DNA from: an uncultured Planctomycetales bacterium | GTDB lineage: Bacteria; Planctomycetota; Planctomycetia; Pirellulales; Thermoguttaceae | DNA: 7,930 nucleotides | Assembly (NCBI GenBank): GCA_937889015.1 | Contig: CALARR010000148.1 | Span: 1 to 7,930 of the forward strand | Direction of reading: 5' to 3' | Shown: positions 1 to 7,319 of the stretch, one piece after another | How the letters are laid out: each line of letters begins with the position of its first letter | Numbering within the stretch: position 1 is the first letter of the stretch | Notes under the pieces: generated by a model | The model's input: only the letters and a program-made list of their open reading frames with translations | The model's database searches: none | What the model was told of the DNA's origin: nothing | Program-made: the position numbers and the translations under genes

Positions 1-329
1 TGTGGGTCAAGGAGGATCGGATCCGGATTCCGGCGGGCAAGACGGCGCAGGTGCGCGCGGCGGCGCCCGGCAAACTGGGCAGCGAGCTGCGTTTCGAACT
101 CAGCGAACCGCCGGACGGGATCCTGATCGAAAAGGTGGCGGGTGAAAAGGAAGTGGCCACGGTTCATCTCCAGACCGACGCGAAGGCGGTCCGTCCGGGT
201 CAGAAGGGGAATCTGTTGTTCAACCTGATCTGGGAACACCAGGTTACCGATGCGGAGGGGAAGCAGGTTACCACGCGGACCCCCATGGGAATGTTGCCGG
301 CCTTGCCCTACGAGATCATGAAACCCTGA
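1..329 (+). CDS. C-terminal end of a large beta-rich, probably surface or secreted protein (5' truncated)
   Basis: The reading frame is open from base 3 to a TGA at 327-329 and has no start that looks like a gene start, so the gene begins upstream of the window. The 108 visible residues are rich in alternating hydrophobic and polar positions typical of beta-sandwich modules, with segments such as RIPAGKTAQVRAAAPGK and LRFELSEPPDGILIEKV, and a tail reading MGMLPALPYEIMKP. I recognise this style from the C-terminal ends of large planctomycete proteins carrying pre-peptidase or Ig-like modules, but cannot name a family with certainty. No catalytic motif or membrane anchor is visible in this fragment. 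The GTG at 51 is internal to the domain and is not a plausible start. The next gene on the same strand starts 162 bases later. That the frame is coding is fairly secure; the function is inferred. Confidence 0.75.
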   Translation, partial: WVKEDRIRIPAGKTAQVRAAAPGKLGSELRFELSEPPDGILIEKVAGEKEVATVHLQTDAKAVRPGQKGNLLFNLIWEHQVTDAEGKQVTTRTPMGMLPALPYEIMKP

Positions 330-491
330 TCGACCTGCGGCGTAATCAACCGTTGGCCATCGGCCCTGTTGATGCCGGCGCAGTCCAGGATCGCATCTTC
401 GTCCGGATTCCAGACGTATCGGTTGGAATGCGCGGTTCCCGCGGCCGCGGAACGAAGATCGAAAACGCGGACCTCGATAGCAGGAGTGGAT
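330..491. other. Intergenic region upstream of the TPR-CHAT gene with inverted repeats
   Basis: No start codon with a ribosome site is found here apart from the one serving the gene at 492. Two inverted repeats stand out. ATTCCA at 407-412 pairs with TGGAAT at 424-429 across an 11-base loop. GTTC at 435-438 pairs with GAAC at 450-453 around a GC palindrome, with one bulged C. Either could act as a terminator-like structure for the upstream gene or a regulatory site for the downstream one; there is no T-tract. I see no convincing -35/-10 pair. Confidence 0.4.
482..486 (+). promoter_or_regulatory. Ribosome binding site that fixes the start of the TPR-CHAT gene
   Basis: AGGAG lies 5 bases before the ATG at 492. 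The frame is open further upstream (TTG at 369, ATG at 372), but no comparable Shine-Dalgarno stands before those codons. Starting there would also place about 41 charged residues ahead of an otherwise clear signal peptide. The site therefore selects 492 as the start. Confidence 0.75.
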
Positions 492-3400
492 ATGTCCGGC
501 CAAGCACGGGTCTGGCTGCTTGTCGGGGCTTGGGGGGTCTGGTGCGTGACTGGCCTGCCGGCCCCGCCGCGCGCTAGCGCCGGAGAGGTGCGCCAAGGGC
601 TGCTATTGGCCCAGGCGGACCAGCGATCGGCCGACATCGAGCGGATGCAGCGGCTGACTTTGCAGTTGGAGCAGCACAACCAGGCCAAGCGCTATGCCGA
701 AGCCGAGGCCGTGGCGCAGCAGATCGTGACGATTGCCGAGCGGTCGTTGGCCGATCGGCCGGACATCATCGCCAATGCCGTGTCGATCCTGGCCGATCTG
801 AAGAAGGACCTGCGCAAACCGGCCGAAGCCGAGCCGCTGTACCAGCAGGCAGCGGATCTGTGGGAAAAGGCCAAGGGGCCCAATGATCGGGCCGTGGCCA
901 AGAACCTCCAATCGCTGGCTTCGCTGCGATACAAGCAGCAGCGCTACGCCGAGGCGGAGGCCCCTTACCGCCGCGTCTTGCAGATCCGCGAAAAGAACCT
1001 TGGGCCGCAACACACCGACACGGCCGACGCCCTCTTTAACCTGGCTCAGACCGAGCGCCTGCAGGCTAGATACGCCGAGGCGCTGCCGCTGTACCAGCGC
1101 GCCTTGGCGATCTATGAGCAGGCGCGCGGGCCGGAGCACCAAGACGTGCTGGATTGCCTGCAGCGGATGATCGACGTGCAACGCAACGGCGGCAACTCGG
1201 CCGAGGCGGTGCCGCTGGCCGAGCGCGCGGTGGCGATCTGCGAGAAGACCTTGGGCGGTGAGCACCAAGACACCCTCTCCAGCCTCAACGCCTTGGCAGG
1301 GCTGTATCACGCCGTGGGACGGTACGACGACGCGCAGCCCTTGTACCAGCGCGTCCTGGCGGACTACGAAAAGCGCTACGGGGCCCAGCACATCAACACA
1401 GCCCACTGTCTGTACAACCTCGGCAACGGCCACTTGCACGAGGATCAGTATGCCGAGGCCGAACCGCTGTTGGCGCGAGCCCTGGCAATCTACGAGAGGG
1501 TGCGCGGGCCTGAGCATGGCGACGTAGCCGACGCCAGCCAGAAGCTGGCCGATGCTCGCTATAGCCTGGGGCAATATCAGCAGGCCGAGCCCTTGTTCCG
1601 CCGGGCCCTGGCGATCCGCGAGAAGACCCTGGGGGCCGAGCACCATCGAGTCGCCGCCTCCCTTCAGGGCCTGGCCAACGCCGTGTACGCCCAAGACCGC
1701 TTCGCTGCCGCCGAACCGCTGTATCGCCGCGCGGCGGCCATCTATGAGAAGTCCGATGGACAGGAGAGCCTGGCGTGGGCCGGGGCCAGTGAAGGACTCG
1801 CCCATTGCGCCCATGCCTTGGCACGCTATGCGGAGGCCGAGTCGCTGCTCAGACGCGCGCTGGAAATCCGCGAGAAACTGCAGGGAACCGAGCACGAAGA
1901 GGTGGCCCGCACCTTGACCAGCCTGGCTCGGGCCCTGGTCGGTCTGTCGCGCTATGCCGAGGCGGAACCGCTGTATCGACGCGTGCTGGCCATCCGCGAG
2001 AAGACGGCCGGAGCCGATCAACTTGAGGTGGCCGACACGCTGGGGGACCTGGCCGACCTTTGCGACAGCCGCGGAGACTATGCCGAGATGGAGGCCCTGA
2101 GCCGCAAGGCCCTGGCGATCCGCCAGAAGGCCCTCGCCGCCGACGACCCGGTCGTGGCCCAGAGCCTGCACAATGTGGCGCACGCGCTTTCCAGGCAGGC
2201 GCGCTATGCGGAGGCGGAGAGCTTGTTTCGTCAAGCCCTGGCGATCCGCGAGAAGTTGGAGGGCTTTGCCCAGATCGACCTGGCGGCCACGCTGCATCTG
2301 TTCGGATACATGTGCATGGAGCAGGGACGCTTCGGTGAAGCCGAACCGCCGCTGAAGCGGTCGGTGGAAATCCGCGAGCGGCTTCGCGGCCCCGAGCATC
2401 CTGACGTGGCGGTGAGCCTCAACGACCTGGGCAACCTGTACCACGAGCAGGGGCGCTACGCCGAGGCCGAGGCCACGCACAAGCGCGCTTTGGCCATTCG
2501 CGAGAAGACCCAAGCGGCCGATCAGGACGATGTGGCCGCCTCGCTGCACAACCTGGCGAGAATCTGCTACGTTCGCGGGCGTTTCGCCGAGGCCGAGGCA
2601 CTGTTCAAACGCGTTCTGCCGATCTGGGAGAAACGCCTGGGAGCGGAGCATCCCAACATGGCCACCACCTTGACCGGCGTGGCCAACGTGTATCGCGAGC
2701 AAGGCCGCTTTGCCGAGGCCGATTCCCTGCTGCAGCGCGCCCTGCAGATCCGCCGGAAGGCGTTTGGCTCCGAGCATCCGGACACGGCGAACAGCCTCAG
2801 CAACCTGGTGGACCTCGATCGCGATCAGGGGCAGTTCAGCCAGGCGGAAACCTATGCGAAACAGTCGCTGGCCATCCGCGAAAAGGTCTTGGGCCCCGAG
2901 CATCCGGACACCGCCGCCTCGTTGGCCGACCTGGGCGGTCTGTACTGCGATCTCGGCCGCCACGACGAGGCGGAGACCCTGCTGAATCGGGCCCTGGCGA
3001 TCAAGGAGAAGGTGCACGGCGCGCAGCATCCCCAGGTGGCCAGCGGGCTGTTCTCGCTGGCCAGCCTCTACGCGGAGCGCGGCGATTCGGCCAAAGTCGA
3101 TCCCCTGCTGGATCGCGCGATCGGTGTCCTCGAACGAAGTCGCATCGCGCCGGAACTGCAGTTGAAGTGCTACCGCCTGCGCGCCGACTCGGGCTGGAAG
3201 GCCAAGCGCAAGGGGGAGGCCCTGGCCGACCTGCGCAAAGCCATGGACCTGGCCGAGCAGCTTCGCGCGCAGGGCTCGGGCACGGCACACGAACGAGCCC
3301 AGTTCTTCAGCCGCTTCGCCGACGTGTTCGAACAAATGGTGGCCTGGCAAACCGAGTTGGGCGATCCGGGCGAAGCCCTCGCGGCCATCGAGCGCGCCCG

Positions 3401-4931
3401 GGCACGCAGCCTGCTGGACGACTTGAACCTGTCCGGGGCGGACGTGAACGTGGGCCGTTCGGGAGCGGAACGCGAGTCGCTTCAGCAACAGGAGGCCCAG
3501 CTCAAGTCGCGCATCGCGGAGCTGGAGGGGAAGCTTTCCGCGGCCGAAAGCGATGCGGATCGCGGCCCCCTGCAAACGTCACTGACGGCGGCGCGCGAGG
3601 CGCTGTACGACCACTATCGCGACCAGCGCAGCACCAGCCCCGTGTATCGCAACCTGCTGGCGGTGGGAACGGGGCCCGTGCGCATCAGCCGTCTGCAGCA
3701 GCAACTGGTGGGCGCGGACGGGTTGTTGCTGGTGTATCTCTTGGGCGAGAAGAACGGATACCTGCTGACCGTCGCGCCGGCGGCCACGCAGATCGCCGCG
3801 CTGACCGTGGATGAACCGGCCGCGCAGGCGTTGAGCGTCGAGGCCGGGCCGCTCACCGCCAAACGGCTCCGCGCGGCCTTGATGAACGAGCAGGGCACGG
3901 GGATCCTGCAGCAACTGGCCGAACGCGATGCGGCCGACCGGGCGACGGCCAAGCTGGCCGCACTGTGGCGGCTGCTGATTCCCGACACGCAGCGCTCCGA
4001 TCTGACCGCCGGGAAGATCCAGCGGCTGATTCTCGTGCCCGATGGCCCCTTGAGCCTGTTGCCTTTCGAGACCCTGGTGGTCAAGCCGGGCCGGGAGCCG
4101 CAGTACCTGCTGGACGTGGGGCCGCCGATTCTCTACGGTCCTTCGGCCACGGTGCTCTACAATCTCATGGAGCGCCCTGTGGTCCAGCAGGCCCCGGATC
4201 GCAAGCCGGTGTTGACGGTGGGCGATCCGAGTTATCCCGCGCCCAAGGCGCCCGCGGCGGGCGAGGACGCGAGCGCCCTGACCGGGCTGGCGGTCAGCGC
4301 GCGCTATGCGGCGGCCGGCGGTTCGCTGCCGCGCTTGCCCTACTCGGCCATGGAGTCGAGTTGGCTGGCCGAGAGCTTCGGCAAGCACGGCCTGGCTGCC
4401 GAGCAGCTTCTGGGAGACAAAGCCACCAAGGCCGGCGTCCGCCAGCAGGTGGCCCAGCGGCGAATCGTGCATCTGGCTTGCCATGGCCTGACCGATCAAT
4501 CCTACGGCAACTTCTTTGGAGCCTTGGCCCTGACGCCCGGCGCTCGGGCCGCGGCCGACCCGAACGACGACGGATTCCTGACCCTGGCCGAGATCTACGA
4601 GTTGCGGTTGCAGGGCTGCGAACTGTCGATCCTCAGCGCCTGCCAGACGAACTTCGGGCCGCAACAGCAGGGTGAGGGGGTGTGGGCCTTGTCGCGCGGG
4701 TTCCTGGTGGCCGGCTCGCGGCGCGTGGTGGCCAGCAACTGGCTGGTCGACGACGAGGCGGCCGCCAACCTGGTCAGCTACTTCGCCAGCCTGGTGGCCA
4801 AAGGGGAAACGCCCCCGGGCCGGACCAGCTACGCGCGCGCCCTGCACGAGGCCAAACGTTGGACGCGCCAGCAGGAGAAGTGGCGCAGTCCTTATTTCTG
4901 GGGCACGTTCGTGCTGGTGGGGCCCGACTGA
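492..4931 (+). CDS. Exported TPR-CHAT protein: 20 tandem TPR units plus caspase-like CHAT protease domain
   Basis: This is a 1479-residue protein. Residues 1-30 form a Sec signal peptide: hydrophobic WLLVGAWGVW core and likely cleavage after ASA at 28-30. There is no lipobox, so a soluble periplasmic or secreted protein is expected. From residue 68 to 907 there are twenty consecutive 42-residue TPR units of the kinesin-light-chain type, with the recurring pattern YAEAEPLYRRALAIREK then GxEHxxVAxSLxxLA. A further helical region follows, then a coiled coil near 1005-1040. The CHAT domain occupies roughly 1060-1479. Its histidine motif is HLACHG with catalytic H1331, and its cysteine motif is LSACQT with catalytic C1384, 53 residues apart. 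The family's late motif (SNWLVDDEA) and the closing YFWGTFVLVG are also present. CHAT domains are caspase-clan proteases, and TPR arrays normally bind partner proteins, so an induced or scaffolded protease is the natural reading. The substrate is unknown. No frameshift or lost catalytic residue is seen. Confidence 0.95.
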   Translation: MSGQARVWLLVGAWGVWCVTGLPAPPRASAGEVRQGLLLAQADQRSADIERMQRLTLQLEQHNQAKRYAEAEAVAQQIVTIAERSLADRPDIIANAVSILADLKKDLRKPAEAEPLYQQAADLWEKAKGPNDRAVAKNLQSLASLRYKQQRYAEAEAPYRRVLQIREKNLGPQHTDTADALFNLAQTERLQARYAEALPLYQRALAIYEQARGPEHQDVLDCLQRMIDVQRNGGNSAEAVPLAERAVAICEKTLGGEHQDTLSSLNALAGLYHAVGRYDDAQPLYQRVLADYEKRYGAQHINTAHCLYNLGNGHLHEDQYAEAEPLLARALAIYERVRGPEHGDVADASQKLADARYSLGQYQQAEPLFRRALAIREKTLGAEHHRVAASLQGLANAVYAQDRFAAAEPLYRRAAAIYEKSDGQESLAWAGASEGLAHCAHALARYAEAESLLRRALEIREKLQGTEHEEVARTLTSLARALVGLSRYAEAEPLYRRVLAIREKTAGADQLEVADTLGDLADLCDSRGDYAEMEALSRKALAIRQKALAADDPVVAQSLHNVAHALSRQARYAEAESLFRQALAIREKLEGFAQIDLAATLHLFGYMCMEQGRFGEAEPPLKRSVEIRERLRGPEHPDVAVSLNDLGNLYHEQGRYAEAEATHKRALAIREKTQAADQDDVAASLHNLARICYVRGRFAEAEALFKRVLPIWEKRLGAEHPNMATTLTGVANVYREQGRFAEADSLLQRALQIRRKAFGSEHPDTANSLSNLVDLDRDQGQFSQAETYAKQSLAIREKVLGPEHPDTAASLADLGGLYCDLGRHDEAETLLNRALAIKEKVHGAQHPQVASGLFSLASLYAERGDSAKVDPLLDRAIGVLERSRIAPELQLKCYRLRADSGWKAKRKGEALADLRKAMDLAEQLRAQGSGTAHERAQFFSRFADVFEQMVAWQTELGDPGEALAAIERARARSLLDDLNLSGADVNVGRSGAERESLQQQEAQLKSRIAELEGKLSAAESDADRGPLQTSLTAAREALYDHYRDQRSTSPVYRNLLAVGTGPVRISRLQQQLVGADGLLLVYLLGEKNGYLLTVAPAATQIAALTVDEPAAQALSVEAGPLTAKRLRAALMNEQGTGILQQLAERDAADRATAKLAALWRLLIPDTQRSDLTAGKIQRLILVPDGPLSLLPFETLVVKPGREPQYLLDVGPPILYGPSATVLYNLMERPVVQQAPDRKPVLTVGDPSYPAPKAPAAGEDASALTGLAVSARYAAAGGSLPRLPYSAMESSWLAESFGKHGLAAEQLLGDKATKAGVRQQVAQRRIVHLACHGLTDQSYGNFFGALALTPGARAAADPNDDGFLTLAEIYELRLQGCELSILSACQTNFGPQQQGEGVWALSRGFLVAGSRRVVASNWLVDDEAAANLVSYFASLVAKGETPPGRTSYARALHEAKRWTRQQEKWRSPYFWGTFVLVGPD
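693..3212 (+). repeat. Twenty in-register 126-base repeat units encoding TPRs
   Basis: Unit n begins at base 693 + 126n, and this holds from the first unit (TAT at 693) to the last (TCG at 3087) with no insertion or deletion. Units are diverged but share DNA blocks, for example GCCCTGGCGATCCGCGAGAA near 1609 and again near 2235, with close variants near 2110 and 2991. The first unit and the last one or two are the most degenerate, as expected for end caps of a TPR solenoid. The array probably arose by tandem duplication followed by purifying selection on length. Confidence 0.9.
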
Positions 4932-4932
4932 A

Positions 4933-4947
4933 CCGCGGTCTGCGCGG
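4933..4947 (+). terminator. Small GC hairpin just after the TPR-CHAT stop codon (weak terminator candidate)
   Basis: CCGCG at 4933-4937 pairs with CGCGG at 4943-4947 around a 5-base loop, starting one base after the TGA. There is no T-run behind it and the stem has only 5 pairs, so this is a candidate only. A second GC stem (CGCGGC at 4968-4973 with GCCGCG at 4981-4986) lies inside the following repeated element. Confidence 0.25.
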
Positions 4948-4953
4948 CAGGCT

Positions 4954-5013
4954 GTCCAGGAAATAGGCGCGGCGCACATGGCCGCGGCGTGCCCCTGCCG
5001 GGTAGGGTAGAAG
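4954..5013 (+). repeat. 60-base repeated intergenic element, copy A
   Basis: This stretch aligns without gaps to 7672-7731, with 43 of 60 positions identical. Identity is concentrated in two blocks. The left block (positions 1-26) reads GTCCAG, one variable base, AAATAG, one variable base, CGCGGCGC, one variable base, CAT. The right block (positions 47-60) reads GGGTAGGGTAGAAG. The middle is less conserved but has the same length. Copy A ends 94 bases before the ATG at 5108 of the glycoside hydrolase gene and begins 22 bases after the TPR-CHAT stop. It may be a promoter or operator region or a dispersed genomic repeat. I know of no name for it. Confidence 0.65.
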
Positions 5014-5091
5014 AGGATGCCCGGTCCGCTGCCGGAGCCCGTTCCGGAAGCGGCCCGACCGGGCCGGTTCTCTCTCGCCTCCTACTTCGCC

Positions 5092-5098
5092 AAGGGAG
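5092..5098 (+). promoter_or_regulatory. Ribosome binding site of the glycoside hydrolase gene
   Basis: AAGGGAG ends 9 bases before the ATG at 5108 and only 3 bases before the in-frame GTG at 5102. The spacing favours ATG 5108. Both starts give the same Tat signal peptide, differing by two residues. Confidence 0.65.
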
Positions 5099-5107
5099 TT
5101 TGTGCCG

Positions 5108-6595
5108 ATGTGGATCGCTTCACGCCGCGGGTTTCTGAAGGGTTGTGCGGCTCTGGCCGCGGGCAGTTCCTGGCTGCGCTCGCTGGCTGCGGCGGCCGTG
5201 GGGCTTGAGGAGAAGCCCGACTCGGCGCCTCCCGGAGGGACCGGCCTGGCGCTGCTGGGCAAGGTTGCCGCTCGACCGTCGGCCACGATCGCCGCTTCGC
5301 CGCTGGGAGTAGGGTTCGAGACGCTGGACCGTCAGATGTTCGTGCCCGAGCGGACCTACCAGCACCTGGCTCAATTGGGCGTGAAGTGGGCACGCTGCCA
5401 GACCGGCTGGGCGCGGACCGAGACCAGGCCGGGCGCGTACGATTTTGCCTGGCTGGACAGCGTCGTCGATGCCCTGCGCAAGATCGGGGTGCAGCCCTGG
5501 TTCAACCTGGGCTATGGCAACCGCTTGTACACTCCGGACGCGGCTGACGCGACGGCCGTGGGCTGGGCGCCCGTCTTCAGTCCCGAAGCGCGCGAGGCCT
5601 GGGCTCGCTACACGCGCGCCATCGCCCAGCACTATCGCGACCGCGTGCAGCACTGGGAAATCTGGAACGAGCCGAACATCAAGTCCTTCTGGCAGCCTCG
5701 CAATCCCTCACCCGACGATTACGTGGAGCTGGTCAAGCTCACGGCGCCGATCATCACCCAGCGCGTGCCCAACGCGGTGATCGTCGCTGGGGCCTTCTCA
5801 CGCATGCCCACCGAGTATCTGCAACGCTGCCTGGAACTGGGACTGGGTGACTATGTCCACAAGGTCTCCTACCATCCCTATCGGGCCATTCCCGAGGGCG
5901 AGTGTACCAAGTCGCTCACCGCCTACGAGCGCGAGGTCGCCCAATGGCGCGAACTGCTGCGCAAGCACAAGCCGGGCCTGGAACTGTGGCAGGGCGAAAA
6001 TGGCGCCCCCTCGCAAGACGGCACGGCCGGCGCCCTGAGCCAGTATCACTGGACCGAAACCCGGCAGGCCAAATGGGTCACGCGGCGGATCCTCAGCGAC
6101 CTGCGCCTGAAGCTGGAATTGACCAGCTACTTCCACATGGTCGACATGGTCAACTACGTGACGACCAAAGGACCGTCGGGCAAGACGAACTTCAAGGGGC
6201 TGCTGCGCGGCAGCGACTATACGCCCAAACTCTCGTACTTCGCCTATCAGTGTCTGTGCGCCTTGTTCGACGCGCAGACCGTGCGCGTCGATCTACCGCT
6301 GGAGTTGCCGACGGCCGAGACGGCGAAGGCTGTGACCGCGGCCTTCGTGCGCAACGGCCGGCCGATCTATGCCTATTGGCTCCCGGCCGACCTCAACGAA
6401 CAGATTCCCACCCGGCCGATCGACATCACGATCCCGGACGCCAAACAGGCGCCTTTGACGGATCCGGTGCTCATCGATCCGTTGACGGCCGGCGTCCACC
6501 GCTTGGCCTCAGCTAAGCAGCAAGGCGGCGCGTGGAAGATCACGGCGCCGGTGGCCGACTATCCGTTGTTGCTGGCCGACCGGCGCGTCATGTGA
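5108..6595 (+). CDS. Tat-exported glycoside hydrolase, GH39-like (clan A TIM barrel)
   Basis: A 495-residue enzyme. The N-terminus carries a textbook twin-arginine motif, SRRGFLK at residues 5-11, followed by an Ala-rich hydrophobic stretch to about residue 32, so it is exported folded. The catalytic region spans roughly residues 65-400 and shows the clan-A pattern. An early barrel strand reads KWARCQTGWARTE, followed by the segment VQPWFNLGYGN. The acid/base motif is WEIWNEPN with E188, and the likely nucleophile is E297 in WQGENGAPS. The 109-residue spacing fits GH39-type enzymes such as beta-xylosidases. The last ~95 residues look like a small beta domain ending in DYPLLLADRRVM. The reaction would be retaining hydrolysis of a beta-glycosidic bond; the substrate cannot be read from the sequence. 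A distant GH5 or GH42-type cousin is the alternative. The gene follows the TPR-CHAT gene on the same strand after 176 bases and converges with the gene at 6603-7217. Confidence 0.88.
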   Translation: MWIASRRGFLKGCAALAAGSSWLRSLAAAAVGLEEKPDSAPPGGTGLALLGKVAARPSATIAASPLGVGFETLDRQMFVPERTYQHLAQLGVKWARCQTGWARTETRPGAYDFAWLDSVVDALRKIGVQPWFNLGYGNRLYTPDAADATAVGWAPVFSPEAREAWARYTRAIAQHYRDRVQHWEIWNEPNIKSFWQPRNPSPDDYVELVKLTAPIITQRVPNAVIVAGAFSRMPTEYLQRCLELGLGDYVHKVSYHPYRAIPEGECTKSLTAYEREVAQWRELLRKHKPGLELWQGENGAPSQDGTAGALSQYHWTETRQAKWVTRRILSDLRLKLELTSYFHMVDMVNYVTTKGPSGKTNFKGLLRGSDYTPKLSYFAYQCLCALFDAQTVRVDLPLELPTAETAKAVTAAFVRNGRPIYAYWLPADLNEQIPTRPIDITIPDAKQAPLTDPVLIDPLTAGVHRLASAKQQGGAWKITAPVADYPLLLADRRVM

Positions 6596-6602
6596 TCGAA
6601 CC

Positions 6603-7217
6603 TCAGCGGGTCGGCACCGGTGGCAATGACGGAGGCGTGTCCGGGGACATTGCGCCGGTCGCTGGCCTGGGGAGCGGCTCGTTGTACAGCTCCCAGCCGC
6701 GATCGGTCATGGCGAACCGATACACGCCGGTTTGCAGGCTATAGCGCGCCATGCCCAGGCTCCGTCCGCGGTCGAAATCGATCACCCACGCACGGTCTTC
6801 GGTGAACTCCTGGGTCTGTCCGGGCTCGATCGAATAGGGCATGCCGTTGAGCGTGTAGTTCAGCCGCCCCGTATTGGTGGCCGGGTTGACGATCTTGATC
6901 GGACCGCCAGAGAAGACCGGTACCGGCAGCGTATTCTCCAGGATCGGCCGCTGCACGACGTACGGTTGGACCGGATAGCCATAGCTGGTTCCCCAGCCGT
7001 ATCCGTAGCCCGGATACCCGCGGTGTCCGTAGCCTGAATACCAGCTCGGGCTGTGGTACGAGGGGCTCCCCGAGCCCCAATACACCCCAGGCCCTCCACC
7101 GCCCAGAGTGACTCCAAATCCGCCACCACCCTTGCCCGGACCTTTGGCCAGGCCCGTGACGGGCGAAAAGGCGAACGCGGCGAGGACGATTGCCACCGTG
7201 GTGAGAAGAACTCGCAT
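6603..7217 (-). CDS. Secreted Gly/Tyr-rich protein with a conserved-looking beta C-terminal domain, function unknown
   Basis: A 204-residue protein with a Sec signal peptide at residues 1-24 (MRVLLTTVAIVLAAFAF core, probable cleavage after GLA). Residues 26-82 are very rich in Gly, Tyr, Ser and Pro (for example GYPGYGYGWGTSYGYP), a disordered or adhesive-type segment. Residues about 104-180 form a compact, probably beta domain. Its landmarks are GPIKIVNP, LNYTLNGMPYSIEPGQ, WVIDFDRG, ARYSLQTGVYRF and TDRGWELY. The tail is Pro-rich. I have the impression that this domain recurs in planctomycete hypothetical proteins but know no function. ATG at 7217 is preferred over an upstream GTG at 7292 because of its AGGAG site and because the signal peptide begins there. 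The stop is 7 bases from the stop of the convergent hydrolase gene, so the two transcripts may overlap at their 3' ends. Confidence 0.85.
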   Translation of the reverse strand: MRVLLTTVAIVLAAFAFSPVTGLAKGPGKGGGGFGVTLGGGGPGVYWGSGSPSYHSPSWYSGYGHRGYPGYGYGWGTSYGYPVQPYVVQRPILENTLPVPVFSGGPIKIVNPATNTGRLNYTLNGMPYSIEPGQTQEFTEDRAWVIDFDRGRSLGMARYSLQTGVYRFAMTDRGWELYNEPLPRPATGAMSPDTPPSLPPVPTR

Positions 7218-7224
7218 AGCAAAT

Positions 7225-7229
7225 CTCCT
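7225..7229 (-). promoter_or_regulatory. Ribosome binding site of the Gly/Tyr-rich protein gene
   Basis: Read on the minus strand, AGGAG lies 7 bases before the ATG whose first base is 7217. This decides the start against the longer frame beginning at 7292. Confidence 0.75.
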
Positions 7230-7319
7230 GTGTTGGCCTGCTTTCGCAGACGCTGGAGCCGTGCGCGCGGTCGACGAGAGGCGACTCCCCACTAGGCCGA
7301 CCGCAGCGGGACGGCGTAT

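Noticed and set aside
369..491. Longer N-terminus for the TPR-CHAT protein (TTG 369 or ATG 372)
   Set aside because: It would bury the signal peptide behind about 41 polar residues, and the only good ribosome site serves ATG 492.
603..3575. A 990-codon open frame on the minus strand across the TPR array
   Set aside because: It mirrors the repeating codon pattern of the TPR units on the + strand, which has a signal peptide, TPR motifs and a CHAT domain. The minus-strand product is a periodic, Gly/Gln/Leu-rich text with no recognisable domain.
3579..4979. A 466-codon open frame on the minus strand across the CHAT domain
   Set aside because: It is a high-GC shadow of the CHAT coding sequence. 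Its start falls inside repeat copy A and its product has no domain signal.
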